Below, piece after piece: positions 30,431 to 38,848 of a DNA stretch of 64,000 nucleotides. The position numbers and the translations under genes were made by a program. The first letter of the stretch is position 1. Every line of letters starts with the position of its first letter. The notes below the pieces were generated by a model that did no database searches, was not told the DNA's origin, and saw nothing but the letters and a program-made list of their open reading frames with translations. The stretch is from Ideonella paludis (GTDB lineage: Bacteria > Pseudomonadota > Gammaproteobacteria > Burkholderiales > Burkholderiaceae_C): NCBI RefSeq assembly GCF_018069865.1, contig NZ_JAGQDG010000006.1:1-64000 (forward strand). Direction: 5' to 3'.

Positions 30431-32082
30431 GCCGCACCAAGGCCATCAACCCCAAGCTCTTCTTGGCCGAGCTGGCCGCGTATGCGGACGAGCAGCGCAA
30501 GCTGATCGAGGCCGACTGCGAAGGCTTCAGCACCGACCCCGCCGCCCAGGCTGAGCGCGTCAAGCGCGCCCAGGCCGACTTCCGCTTCTTCTCCAAGACC
30601 TACTTCCCGCACTACGTCAAAGGCTCAGAAAGCGCCTTTCACACTTGGTTCTATGACCGCGTGCCGGGCCTGATCGACGCGCCATCTGGCGCCCTGATCA
30701 ACGTCTCCGCCCCACGGGGCGAGGCCAAGTCCACCTTGGGCACGCAGTTGCTGGCGCTCTGGTGCATCGTCACCGGCCGCAAGCACTTCATGCCCGTTGT
30801 GATGGACAGCTGGGACCAAGCCGCGACCATGCTTGAGGCCATCAAGACCGAGCTGACGGCCAACCCGCGCTTGATGATGGACTACCCCAAGGCCACAGGC
30901 GCCGGCCGCGTCTGGAACGCGGGCGTCATCCTCACGGCCAACAACGTCAAGATGCAGGCCTTCGGCTCGGGCAAAAAGATGCGGGGCCTGCGCCACGGCC
31001 CGCACCGGCCCGACCTGGTCTTTCTCGACGACATCGAGAACGACGAAAACGTCCGGCAAAAGGCCCAGCGCGACAAGACAGAAGACTGGGTGGCCAAGAC
31101 GGTGCTGAACCTTGGCCCGCCTGACGGCAGCATGGATGTGCTCTATCTGAACACCATCCTGCACTACGACTCGGTGGCAAACCGCTATCACAAGAAGCCG
31201 CGCTGGGTGCGGGTCAAGTTCAAAGCCATCACCCGCTGGCCCGACAGGCTCGACCTGTGGGAGCAGTGGGAGCAGCTCTACCTGGCCGAGGCCGATGACG
31301 ACGACAGCGGCCTGCAGGGCAACGAGGCCCCCACCGCCGCCGCGCAGTTCTACGAGCAGAACAAGGCCGAGATGGAGCGGGGCGCCGTCGTCTCTTGGCC
31401 CACCATGCGGCCTCTCTTGCGCCTGATGCAGATCAGGGCCGAAAACCACAAGGCCTTCGACTGCGAATATCAAAACGACCCGACCAACGACGAGACGGCC
31501 CTTTTCACGAACATGCAGTACTGGGTTGTTCCCTGCCGAGACTGGGTCTTCTATGGCGCACACGACCCCAGCCTTGGCAGGAACAACAAGGGCAACGACC
31601 CCATGGCTTGCCTGGTGGGCGGGTTCGACCGTGAGAAGGGCATCCTTGATGTGGTGGAGGCCCGCGTGGCCCGCATGGTCCCCAACAAGCAGATCGACCT
31701 GATCATTCAGTATCAGAGCGAGTACAACTGCCTGGCGTGGGCGTTCGAGGCTATCCAGTTTCAGGAGTTCATGCGCCAGATTCTGGTTGCACGAAGCGCC
31801 GCTGAAGGTGTCCCGGTGCCCGCATTGCCCGTGACACCGCACTCGGACAAAGACCTGCGCATTCAGGGCATCAGCCCCCATGTGTTCAATGGCCTGATCC
31901 GCTTCCGCCAGGCGCACACGACGCTCAACACCCAGTTGCGGCACTACCCCGAGGCCGACCACGACGACGGCCCAGACGCACTAGAAATGCTTTGGAAGCT
32001 CGCCGTCTCGCGCCGGGGTGGAACGCCCAAGATTCGCACCGGCAGGCGCCGCGCCCCCGCCTTGCCCACCCCGACCCACTGA
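30427..32082 (+). CDS. terminase large subunit
   Basis: A 551-residue protein beginning at GTG 30427 (SRTKAINPKLFLAELAAY). The ATPase part has SAPRGEAKST (94-103, Walker A-like) and LVFLDDIEND (about 198-207, Walker B). A C-terminal nuclease-like part contains FYGAHDPSLG and HDDGPDALEML. It packages DNA headful-style into proheads and cuts host DNA at the right end in Mu-like phages. It precedes the portal by 14 nt. Confidence 0.92.
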   Translation: MSRTKAINPKLFLAELAAYADEQRKLIEADCEGFSTDPAAQAERVKRAQADFRFFSKTYFPHYVKGSESAFHTWFYDRVPGLIDAPSGALINVSAPRGEAKSTLGTQLLALWCIVTGRKHFMPVVMDSWDQAATMLEAIKTELTANPRLMMDYPKATGAGRVWNAGVILTANNVKMQAFGSGKKMRGLRHGPHRPDLVFLDDIENDENVRQKAQRDKTEDWVAKTVLNLGPPDGSMDVLYLNTILHYDSVANRYHKKPRWVRVKFKAITRWPDRLDLWEQWEQLYLAEADDDDSGLQGNEAPTAAAQFYEQNKAEMERGAVVSWPTMRPLLRLMQIRAENHKAFDCEYQNDPTNDETALFTNMQYWVVPCRDWVFYGAHDPSLGRNNKGNDPMACLVGGFDREKGILDVVEARVARMVPNKQIDLIIQYQSEYNCLAWAFEAIQFQEFMRQILVARSAAEGVPVPALPVTPHSDKDLRIQGISPHVFNGLIRFRQAHTTLNTQLRHYPEADHDDGPDALEMLWKLAVSRRGGTPKIRTGRRRAPALPTPTH

Positions 32083-32096
32083 GACCAAACCACGCC

Positions 32097-33701
32097 ATGG
32101 CCCTCCTATCAAAACTCATTGGTGGCTTGCGCGGCATGCTGGGCAAGCCACAGGCCACGCCCGAGACAGACCCGCAGCTTTGGCTTAACGGTTTGCTGGC
32201 CATGCCTGACCCAGACCCGATCCTCCGAAGCATCGGGCAGGCAGAGCGTGTCTACAACGGCATGGTGCGCGAGCCCCACATCCTGGGCGAGATTCGCAGC
32301 CTGCGGGGAAACTTCCGCTCCTACAAGTACCGCCTGCTGCCGGGCAATGAGGGCGACGCGGCGAGCCTGCGCGCCCATCAAATCTGCGAAGAGTGGATGC
32401 GCAGCACCGCCCCCTGCGGTGTGGACACCAACGGCGTGCAGACCGACTGGATGGAGGTGATGTGGCAGATGGCCAGCTCGGTGCTTTACGGCTACCGCGC
32501 CCACGAGGTGGTGCCCGACCTGGTCAACGGCCTGTACCTGCCCACAGCCGTGGTGGATAGGCCCAACCGCCGCTTCACGTTCAAGGCTGATGGTTCACCG
32601 CTGCTCATCAGCAAAGGCAGCGGCCTGCAGGGCGAGCCTGTAGACCCATGGCGCTACGTCATCAGCCGCCACATGGCAGACGCCACCAACCCCTACGGCA
32701 TCGCGATCTTGAGCGCGTGCTTCTGGGCTTGGACGTTCAAGACCGGCGGCTGGAAGTACTTCGTCAAGTACTGCGAAAAGCACGGCCTGCCGTGGCCCGT
32801 GGCCCGCTACCCCATGGGCACCTCTGAGGCGGACATCGACAAGCTCGAAGCCGCTATTGCCGAGATGGTGGAGAGCGGCTACGTCGTCACGCAAGAGGGT
32901 ACGGGCCTAGAGCTGCTGGTGCCCAGTTCCTCTGGCTCTGGCAGCCTGCCGCAGCTTCAGCTTATCCAGCTTGCCAATGCCGAGATCAGCAAAGCGATCA
33001 ACGGCCAGGCGATGGTCTCCGAGCTGAACGGCGTGGGCGCCCGCGCCGCCAGCGAGACGGCGGCGGAGCGCCAAGCCGCCATCAACGACAGCGACCGCGA
33101 CACCGCCGCCGCTGGCATGGGCCAAATTTTCAAGTGGATCACCCGCTGGAACATCGGCGACGGCGTCGCACCGCCCACGCTGGAGTTCTTCCGCAACGAG
33201 AAGGCGGGCAAAGACCGCGCCGAGACTTACCAGATCGCCGTGGCCATGGGCGCGAACCCCAGCAAGAGCGCACTGCTGGAAGAGCTGGGCATCCCCGAGG
33301 CTGAAGACGAGGCCGACCGGCTCACCGCCCCCAAGGCAGCTGCCCCCGCGCTGCCCGCTCAGCCCTCAAAGCCCGCCCCTAAGCAGGGCGAGCCCACACC
33401 GCCCACCGAGCTGGAGCTTTCCGGCCTGGCCGGGCTCACCTTTGCCAAAGCGGCAGGCATGACGGAAGAGGAGGCCATCACCCTGGCCACCGAGGCGGCA
33501 GACCAGGCGATTGAAACGTCCATGATCGCCCCCGTCGCCCAGATGCTGGCCGACTACGAGGCCCAAGGCAAAACCCTGGCCGAGTTCAAAGCCGCCCTGG
33601 AAGACGTGGTGGGCGTCATGGACGACGAGGCCCTGCGCGAGGTGATCGAGCGCGCCTTGCAGTACTCCATCCTCCGTGGCTCGGCCACCAACGCAGCATG
33701 A
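32097..33701 (+). CDS. DUF935 portal protein (Mu gp29-like)
   Basis: A 534-residue protein. EIRSLRGNFRSYKYRLLPGN, VLYGYRAHEVVPDLVNGLYL, YGIAILSACFWAWTFKTGGW and ARAASETAAERQAAINDSDR are hallmark segments of the DUF935 portal family. The C-terminus holds an Ala/Pro linker and a helical domain. The portal forms the dodecameric ring for DNA entry. ATG 32097 gives the family-typical start (MALLSKLIGGLRGML); the longer ORF overlaps TerL. Confidence 0.92.
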   Translation: MALLSKLIGGLRGMLGKPQATPETDPQLWLNGLLAMPDPDPILRSIGQAERVYNGMVREPHILGEIRSLRGNFRSYKYRLLPGNEGDAASLRAHQICEEWMRSTAPCGVDTNGVQTDWMEVMWQMASSVLYGYRAHEVVPDLVNGLYLPTAVVDRPNRRFTFKADGSPLLISKGSGLQGEPVDPWRYVISRHMADATNPYGIAILSACFWAWTFKTGGWKYFVKYCEKHGLPWPVARYPMGTSEADIDKLEAAIAEMVESGYVVTQEGTGLELLVPSSSGSGSLPQLQLIQLANAEISKAINGQAMVSELNGVGARAASETAAERQAAINDSDRDTAAAGMGQIFKWITRWNIGDGVAPPTLEFFRNEKAGKDRAETYQIAVAMGANPSKSALLEELGIPEAEDEADRLTAPKAAAPALPAQPSKPAPKQGEPTPPTELELSGLAGLTFAKAAGMTEEEAITLATEAADQAIETSMIAPVAQMLADYEAQGKTLAEFKAALEDVVGVMDDEALREVIERALQYSILRGSATNAA

Positions 33702-34012
33702 GCACCAAGCCCCGCCTCTACGTCGCAGGCCCCATGAGCGGCCTGCCCGAGCTGAACTTCCCCGCCTTCCACCAAGCCGCCGCCGCCCTGCGCGCCCGGG
33801 GCTTTGAAGTGGTCAACCCGGCCGAGATCAACGTCGATCCCGCCGCTGGCTGGCTGGCCTGCATGCGGGCAGACATCGCCCAGCTGATCACCTGTGATGG
33901 CCTGGCTATGCTGTCCGGCTGGGAGAAAAGCCGGGGGGCGAAAGTTGAATACGAATTAGCCAGGGGCCTAGGGCTGACAGTTAAGTCCGTTCAGTACTGG
34001 ATGGCGAAGTAA
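33698..34012 (+). CDS. DUF4406, nucleoside deoxyribosyltransferase-like protein
   Basis: A 104-residue protein. LYVAGPMSGLPELNFPAFHQ, FEVVNPAEINVD and LAMLSGWEKSRGAKVEYELA fit DUF4406, a short deoxyribosyltransferase-like fold (GPM, then D-x-L/A..GW-x-S-x-GA-x-x-E). It overlaps the portal stop by 4 nt and the F start by 1 nt, so it is embedded in the head operon as an extra gene. A role in nucleotide or base metabolism is inferred only. Confidence 0.75.
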   Translation: MSTKPRLYVAGPMSGLPELNFPAFHQAAAALRARGFEVVNPAEINVDPAAGWLACMRADIAQLITCDGLAMLSGWEKSRGAKVEYELARGLGLTVKSVQYWMAK

Positions 34013-35202
34013 TGGCCGTTGAGCCCTTCGGCCTACGCTTCGACGAGGCCATCCAATACCTGCGCGGCAAGCTGCCCGAGGCCAGCGTGCGCTGGGACGA
34101 CCTGGCCGGGCCGGTCCACGGCAAGGTGTTTACGGTGGCCGGCGCCACCACGGCCGACCTGGCGCGCGACATTCAAGACGCCCTGGTCAAAGGTCTGGAG
34201 AGCGGCCAAACCCTCACCGCGTTTCGCAAGGACTTCGACCGCATCGTCCAAGAGCGGGGCTGGTCTTACAACGGCAAGCGCGGCTGGCGCACGGCGGTGA
34301 TCTTCGACACCAACATGCGCAGCGCCCACATGGCCGGGCGCTGGGCGCAGCTCCAGGCCAACAAAGAGGCTCGCCCCTTCCTGCAATACCGCACCGCAGG
34401 CGACGCCCGCGTCCGCAAGCAGCACCGCCAGTGGGACGGCAAGGTCTACCCTGTCGACGACCCCTTCTGGTCAACCCACTACCCGCCCAACGGCTGGGGC
34501 TGCCGCTGCACCGTGCGCGCCTACAGCCAGGCCGAGATGGAGCGCAAGGGCCTGTCCCAGTCCGAGCCCTTCCAGATGCAGACCCGCGACGTGGTCACCC
34601 GAGACGGCGAGATCACCGACCGCGTGCCAGTCGGCATCGACCCTGGCTGGGATCACAACGTGGGCAAGAGCTGGATCACGCCCGAGCTGGCGCTCGGCGC
34701 CAAGATCGCCCGCCTGCCCAAAGAGCTGCGCGGCCCGGTGACCGACAAAACCGTTTCTCCGGCCTTTCAAACAGCCATTGAAGCCAATTGGAAAGCCTTT
34801 CAAAACAGCGGCAAAGCCGCCCAAGGCGACGCCCAAATCCTCGGCTTTCTGGATAGCGCCATGCTCGACGGCCTAGAAACCGTGGCCGCCGTGGAGCTGC
34901 GCGGCAGCGCCATCGCCGCCACCGCCGACTTGGCCAACGCCTGGCCCCAAGAACTGACCGACCGCGTGCCTTCGCTGCTGCGCGACTACCGCGCCGTGCT
35001 GTGGGACCGCCAAGCCGCCCAGTTGGTGGTGGTGCCCGACGTTGCCCGGCCCGCCCAAGGCCAAGCCCAGGTGATCCGCGTTACCCCCAACGTCAAAACC
35101 AAGTACGGCACCGCCGCCGTCGTCACCGCGCTGGAGGCCCACTCCACCGCCGACCTCGCCACCCAGCGCTACCAAGTCATCGCGGGCCGCGCCCCCCGCT
35201 GA
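34012..35202 (+). CDS. Mu F-like minor head protein
   Basis: A 396-residue protein. TAVIFDTNMRSAHMAGRWAQ, YRTAGDARVRKQHRQWDGKV and WSTHYPPNGWGCRCTVRAYS are diagnostic of the Mu F/SPP1 gp7 head morphogenesis domain. The C-terminal ~120 residues resemble a barnase-EndoU/ColicinE5-like or toxin-type tail found in some F proteins. In Mu-like phages I and the capsid gene follow; here the gene is followed by non-coding DNA and host sequence. Confidence 0.9.
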   Translation: MAVEPFGLRFDEAIQYLRGKLPEASVRWDDLAGPVHGKVFTVAGATTADLARDIQDALVKGLESGQTLTAFRKDFDRIVQERGWSYNGKRGWRTAVIFDTNMRSAHMAGRWAQLQANKEARPFLQYRTAGDARVRKQHRQWDGKVYPVDDPFWSTHYPPNGWGCRCTVRAYSQAEMERKGLSQSEPFQMQTRDVVTRDGEITDRVPVGIDPGWDHNVGKSWITPELALGAKIARLPKELRGPVTDKTVSPAFQTAIEANWKAFQNSGKAAQGDAQILGFLDSAMLDGLETVAAVELRGSAIAATADLANAWPQELTDRVPSLLRDYRAVLWDRQAAQLVVVPDVARPAQGQAQVIRVTPNVKTKYGTAAVVTALEAHSTADLATQRYQVIAGRAPR

Positions 35203-35517
35203 CCCCGGGCCGGCTCCCGCCGGCCCCAATTTCGAGCGCTTCCCAGCGCCGTCTGCATCACTCTCCAGCCCCGCCCCGCCTATTTTTCGACCCAAAACCG
35301 AGCTTTTTTCTAACTCCCCCTGGGTCAAAATAAACGTCTGAGCTTCTCCCCCGCTTTTTCCCTAAGTCTTTGATCCGCCGCCGTTTTTAGGCTTTTTTGG
35401 GCCGTCTGGTCTTTGGATCAATTCAAACGTCCCCCCCCTTTTGACAGGCGTCGTTGGGTCCTGCGACATCTACATCTCCCCAGGGAGAACTTCTATAAAT
35501 GGTCGTTTTGCACATTC
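35203..35517. other. non-coding block spanning the prophage end and host boundary
   Basis: No credible gene is seen for about 410 bp after F. GGGCCGGCTCCCGCCGGCCCC-type repeats directly after the stop could form a hairpin. TATTTTTCGACCC (about 35281-35293) and GGGTCAAAATA (about 35324-35334) are near-perfect inverted arms. TTTTTAGGC and TTTTTTGGGCC runs at 35383-35403 resemble sequence at 14187-14208. GTCG-N10-CGAC at about 35450-35467 is on the host side and could be an enhancer-type site for the sigma-54 promoter. The exact junction cannot be fixed by eye. Confidence 0.55.
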
Positions 35518-35533
35518 TGGCACGCTGCTTGCA
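35518..35533 (+). promoter_or_regulatory. sigma-54 (RpoN) promoter
   Basis: TGGCACG (35518-35524), 4-nt spacer, TTGCA (35529-35533): an exact match to the -24/-12 consensus TGGCACG-N4-TTGCW. It lies about 80 bp before ATG 35615, with a good AGGAG ribosome site at 35602. An NtrC-type activator gene is 1.9 kb downstream. Confidence 0.85.
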
Positions 35534-35614
35534 ATGTTGAAGGCAGGCCGGCCCATTGGGGGCAGGCCCCACTGGCAGACAAATCTGCCCTTCAAGACCT
35601 TCAGGAGAAGCATC

Positions 35615-35989
35615 ATGACCAAACTGTCCAACACACTCATCGCTGTCGCCGCTCTGCTGGCTTTGAGCACCGCCGCTCAAGCGCAAAGCATTCGCGTCAA
35701 GTGCGAGAAGCGCGCCGACCGCTCCACCGCCTCCATCGACGGCACCAACCTGGTTCCCGGCACCTACAGCGCCGTGCTGACGTCGGGGCCCAACACGGCC
35801 CAAGCTGCCGCGCGTGCGAGCGTGGGCGACGAGGTCGGTTTTGACTTCTCCAGCCAGCAGCGCGACATCCGCCGTGGTGCCACACCGCTGTCCACCACCT
35901 TCATCACGGGCGGCCAAGCCACCGGGACCTTGCTGGATGCAAACGGCCAAGTCGTCGCCACCCAGACAGCACGCTGCCGCGTCCGCTGA
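35615..35989 (+). CDS. small secreted protein of unknown function under sigma-54 control
   Basis: A 124-residue protein. MTKLSNTLIAVAALLALSTA followed by AQAQS is a clear Sec signal peptide (cleavage after AQA, about residue 23). The mature domain (~100 residues) has three cysteines (VKCEKR, TARCRVR end), and is beta-rich (GTYSAVLTSGPNTA, EVGFDFSSQQRDIRRGA). AGGAG precedes the ATG. It is the only obvious product of the sigma-54 promoter. No family recognised. Confidence 0.8.
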   Translation: MTKLSNTLIAVAALLALSTAAQAQSIRVKCEKRADRSTASIDGTNLVPGTYSAVLTSGPNTAQAAARASVGDEVGFDFSSQQRDIRRGATPLSTTFITGGQATGTLLDANGQVVATQTARCRVR

Positions 35990-36077
35990 TCTCAGCAGTT
36001 TGAGGGCCGTCAAGGGCTTGCTCCATGCAAGCAGCGCAATGCCCTTGACCGCGCCCCATCCCTTACCATCTGCGCTG

Positions 36078-37457
36078 ATGACAGCACGCCACCGCCCCTT
36101 GACGCGCCAGTTTCTGTTGCTGGGTGCTGTGGGCATGGCCTTGTTGGCGGCCGCCTTGGCCCAGGTGCTCACGGGCTTTATGCAAAGCCGACTGCTCGCG
36201 CGCGATGCGGCACTCAGCCAAGACTTTGTTCAGAGCGTGGCAGACACCCAGCATGTGGTGCCGACGTTTCGCCGTGGCTCGCTGGAAGGCGACGCTGGAT
36301 TTCAAGAATTCCTGGCACACATATCGGCCATGCCGGATGTGCTGCGCATCAATGTCTACACCCCGGAGCGGCGTGTGCTGTGGTCCAGCCGACCTGAGCT
36401 CACCGGCCGGCAATTCGGCGCCAATCACGAGCTGGATGAGGCGCTCTCCGGGCAACTGGTGGCGCACTGGGCCGAAGATCATCACAACAAAGCCGAACAC
36501 CTTTTGCTGGCGCCCTCACGCAGCGGCTTTGTAGAGAACTACATTCCCGTGAAAGACAAGGCAGGCGGCCAGGTAGTGGGCGTGATTGAGCTCTACCGCC
36601 AGCCGACCGCGCTGACCCAAACCATTGCCGAAGGTGAGCGGCGCTTGTGGCTGGGCGCGGCGCTGGGCGGCACTTTGCTGTTTGGCCTGCTGAGCCTGTT
36701 TGTGCTGCGCATCGAACGTGACCTGCGCGCCCAACAGGCCCGCTTGGTCGATGCCGAAGCTCTGGCCATGATGGGTGAGATCGCGGCCTCCGTGGCCCAC
36801 AGCATTCGCAATCCACTGAGCTCCATCCGCAGCTCGGCTGAGTTGCAGTTGGCCCTGGGCAGCGATGCGCCGATGGCGCCTCAAACCATCATGCGAGAGG
36901 CTGACCGGATTGAAGCATTGGTGCGTGCTTTGCTCACGTATGGCAGCGAGCACACCACCAGTCTGGGCCGCTGCGACGTGGCCACGGCGCTGGAAGCCAC
37001 CGAAGCGCGTTTTGCCACCGACTTGAAAAGCCAAGGCAAGCCCTTTGTCTGCGAATGGCCGGACGACCTGGGTGAGGTGAACCTGGACCCCGTGCTGATG
37101 GCCCAGGTCCTGGCCTCCTTGATGAGCAACGCCGCCGAAGCCAGCAGCCCAGGCCAGACCATCACCCTGTACGCGCGGCGCCAGGGTGCACAGGTGCGCA
37201 TCGTCGTTGCCGACCAAGGCAGCGGCATCGCCAGCCACCACCAAGCCCAGGCGGGCCGTCCCTTCTTCACCACCAAGCCCCAAGGCCTGGGCATGGGCTT
37301 GCCCCTGGCTCGCCGCGCTGCCGAGCGTGCGGGAGGCACGCTGCATTTGGAGAGTGCGCCCGGCGCCGGCTGCTCGGCCATCCTGACATTGCCCGTTCGG
37401 CCCGCCCAAAACCCAGAGCCCAGCGCCAGTGCGACGCCACTGGCCCCCACGCCATGA
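36078..37457 (+). CDS. membrane sensor histidine kinase (NtrB/ZraS-like)
   Basis: A 459-residue protein. Membrane segments lie at about 12-32 and 190-211, flanking a ~155-residue periplasmic sensor region. No clear HAMP follows. The HisKA motif is ASVAHSIRNPLSSIRSS with H241. The ATPase domain shows MSNAAEASSPGQ (N box), VVADQGSGI (G1) and GLGMGLPLARRAAERAGG (G2). ATG 36078 is chosen; ATG 36039 is possible. It overlaps the regulator gene by 4 nt, forming a two-component pair. The signal is unknown. Confidence 0.9.
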   Translation: MTARHRPLTRQFLLLGAVGMALLAAALAQVLTGFMQSRLLARDAALSQDFVQSVADTQHVVPTFRRGSLEGDAGFQEFLAHISAMPDVLRINVYTPERRVLWSSRPELTGRQFGANHELDEALSGQLVAHWAEDHHNKAEHLLLAPSRSGFVENYIPVKDKAGGQVVGVIELYRQPTALTQTIAEGERRLWLGAALGGTLLFGLLSLFVLRIERDLRAQQARLVDAEALAMMGEIAASVAHSIRNPLSSIRSSAELQLALGSDAPMAPQTIMREADRIEALVRALLTYGSEHTTSLGRCDVATALEATEARFATDLKSQGKPFVCEWPDDLGEVNLDPVLMAQVLASLMSNAAEASSPGQTITLYARRQGAQVRIVVADQGSGIASHHQAQAGRPFFTTKPQGLGMGLPLARRAAERAGGTLHLESAPGAGCSAILTLPVRPAQNPEPSASATPLAPTP

Positions 37458-38848
37458 GTCATGCGGTTCTGATCATTGACGACGAAGAGACGCTCGCCCG
37501 CAATGTCGCGCTCTATCTGGAGCGACAACACTATGAGTGCCGGGTGGCCAGCAGTGCCGAAGAAGGTTTGGGCCTGTTCCAAAGCTTCAGGCCCGATGTG
37601 GTGCTGCTTGATCACAACCTGCCGGGCATGAAGGGTCTGCAAGCGCTAGAGCACTTGAGGGCTCTAGACCCGCAGTGCTGCGTGGTGTTGATGACGGGCT
37701 ACGGCAGCGTGGACCTGGCAGTGCAAGCCTTGAAGTCCGGCGCTGCGGATTACCTGACCAAGCCCGTGGCGCTGGCGGAGATGAAGCTCGTCCTGGAGCG
37801 CTTGCTGACCCAAGACCGCCTGCAGCGAACAGTGCGCTATTACGAAGGCCGCGCGGCCGCCAGCAGCGGCTTGGACAAACTGCTGGGCCAGTCTGCTGCG
37901 ATGCAGGCCTTGAGGGCGCAAGTGGCCTCTCTGCTGGAGGCCGAGCGGAACTTGGCCGATGACCAGGCGCCGGCGGTGTTGATCCGTGGCGAGACGGGCA
38001 CTGGCAAAGAGTTGGTGGCCAGAGCGCTGCACTTCGACGGCCCGCGCCAAGCCCAGCCCTTTGTGGAGCTCAACTGCGGCGCCCTGCCCGGCTCTTTGAT
38101 CGAGGCCGAATTGTTTGGCTACGAGCGCGGCGCGTTCACCGGGGCCCAGCAGCGCAAGGTGGGCCTGGTGGAAACCGCCGAAGGCGGCACCCTGTTTTTG
38201 GACGAAATCGCTGAGACGGAACCGGGCACGCAGGTCAAGCTGCTGAAGCTGCTGGAAGAGCGGCGCGTGCGGCGCCTGGGTGGCTTGCGCGACCAAGCAG
38301 TGCGTGCGCGCATCATCAGCGCCACGCACCAGCCGCTGGAGACCTGGGTCAAAGAAGGCCGGTTTCGCGCTGACCTGTTCTACCGCCTGCGCATTGTGGA
38401 GTTGGTGGTGCCACCGCTGCGCGAGCGGGGCGACGATGTGATGCTGCTGGCCCAACGCTTTCTAGACCAGCAAGCCGCCCGTTATCGCCGTGAAGGCTTG
38501 TGCTTTGACGCCGGCGCGCAAGACGCGCTGTTGCGCCACCACTGGCCCGGCAATGTGCGCGAGCTGCGCAACACCATCGAGCAAGCCGTGCTGATGGCCC
38601 GCGGCGAGCGGGTGACTGCCGCCGACCTGGGCCGCAGCGCTGGCAGCAGCACAGCGCCACAGGCCGGGCCTGCAGCAACGCCCTCCACAGAGGAAGACCT
38701 CAATCTGGGCCGCACAGAGCGGCGCTTGATCCAGACGGCCCTGGCCCGCACCGAGGGCAATGTCACCCACGCAGCGCGGCTGCTGGGCATCTCACGCGAT
38801 ACGCTCAGATATCGCCTGGAGCGTTTGGGGCTGGGCGAGGCTCACTGA
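37454..38848 (+). CDS. NtrC-family sigma-54-dependent response regulator
   Basis: A 464-residue protein. Receiver domain with Asp53 (VVLLDHNLPGMKG); AAA+ domain with Walker A GETGTGKE, the GAFTGA loop (YERGAFTGAQQ) that contacts sigma-54, and Walker B TLFLDEIAE. The C-terminal Fis-type helix-turn-helix is TEGNVTHAARLLGISRDTLR. All elements for sigma-54 activation are intact. ATG 37454 overlaps the kinase stop. The nearest perfect sigma-54 promoter is at 35518, so the small secreted protein is its likely target. Confidence 0.93.
   Translation: MSHAVLIIDDEETLARNVALYLERQHYECRVASSAEEGLGLFQSFRPDVVLLDHNLPGMKGLQALEHLRALDPQCCVVLMTGYGSVDLAVQALKSGAADYLTKPVALAEMKLVLERLLTQDRLQRTVRYYEGRAAASSGLDKLLGQSAAMQALRAQVASLLEAERNLADDQAPAVLIRGETGTGKELVARALHFDGPRQAQPFVELNCGALPGSLIEAELFGYERGAFTGAQQRKVGLVETAEGGTLFLDEIAETEPGTQVKLLKLLEERRVRRLGGLRDQAVRARIISATHQPLETWVKEGRFRADLFYRLRIVELVVPPLRERGDDVMLLAQRFLDQQAARYRREGLCFDAGAQDALLRHHWPGNVRELRNTIEQAVLMARGERVTAADLGRSAGSSTAPQAGPAATPSTEEDLNLGRTERRLIQTALARTEGNVTHAARLLGISRDTLRYRLERLGLGEAH

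Larger units (their letters stand above)
1..35300. mobile_element. Mu/BcepMu-type transposable prophage, truncated by the window start
   Basis: The region holds a DDE transposase with its AAA+ partner, a LexA-like repressor, GemA and Mor-like regulators, a Mu-type lysis cassette, DUF935 portal, Mu F and I homologues, contractile-tail sheath and tube, and a tape measure gene cut by the window edge. Leftward early genes divergent from the repressor match what I recall of BcepMu. The right boundary is uncertain and lies between the F stop at 35202 and the host sigma-54 promoter at 35518. The left end is outside the window. The gene order is unusual: the I-to-tail half is inverted relative to the F half. 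Confidence 0.93.

Noticed and set aside
30625-31962. 445-codon open frame opposite the terminase gene
   Set aside because: A shadow of the GC-rich terminase coding strand; no start signal and no recognisable protein.
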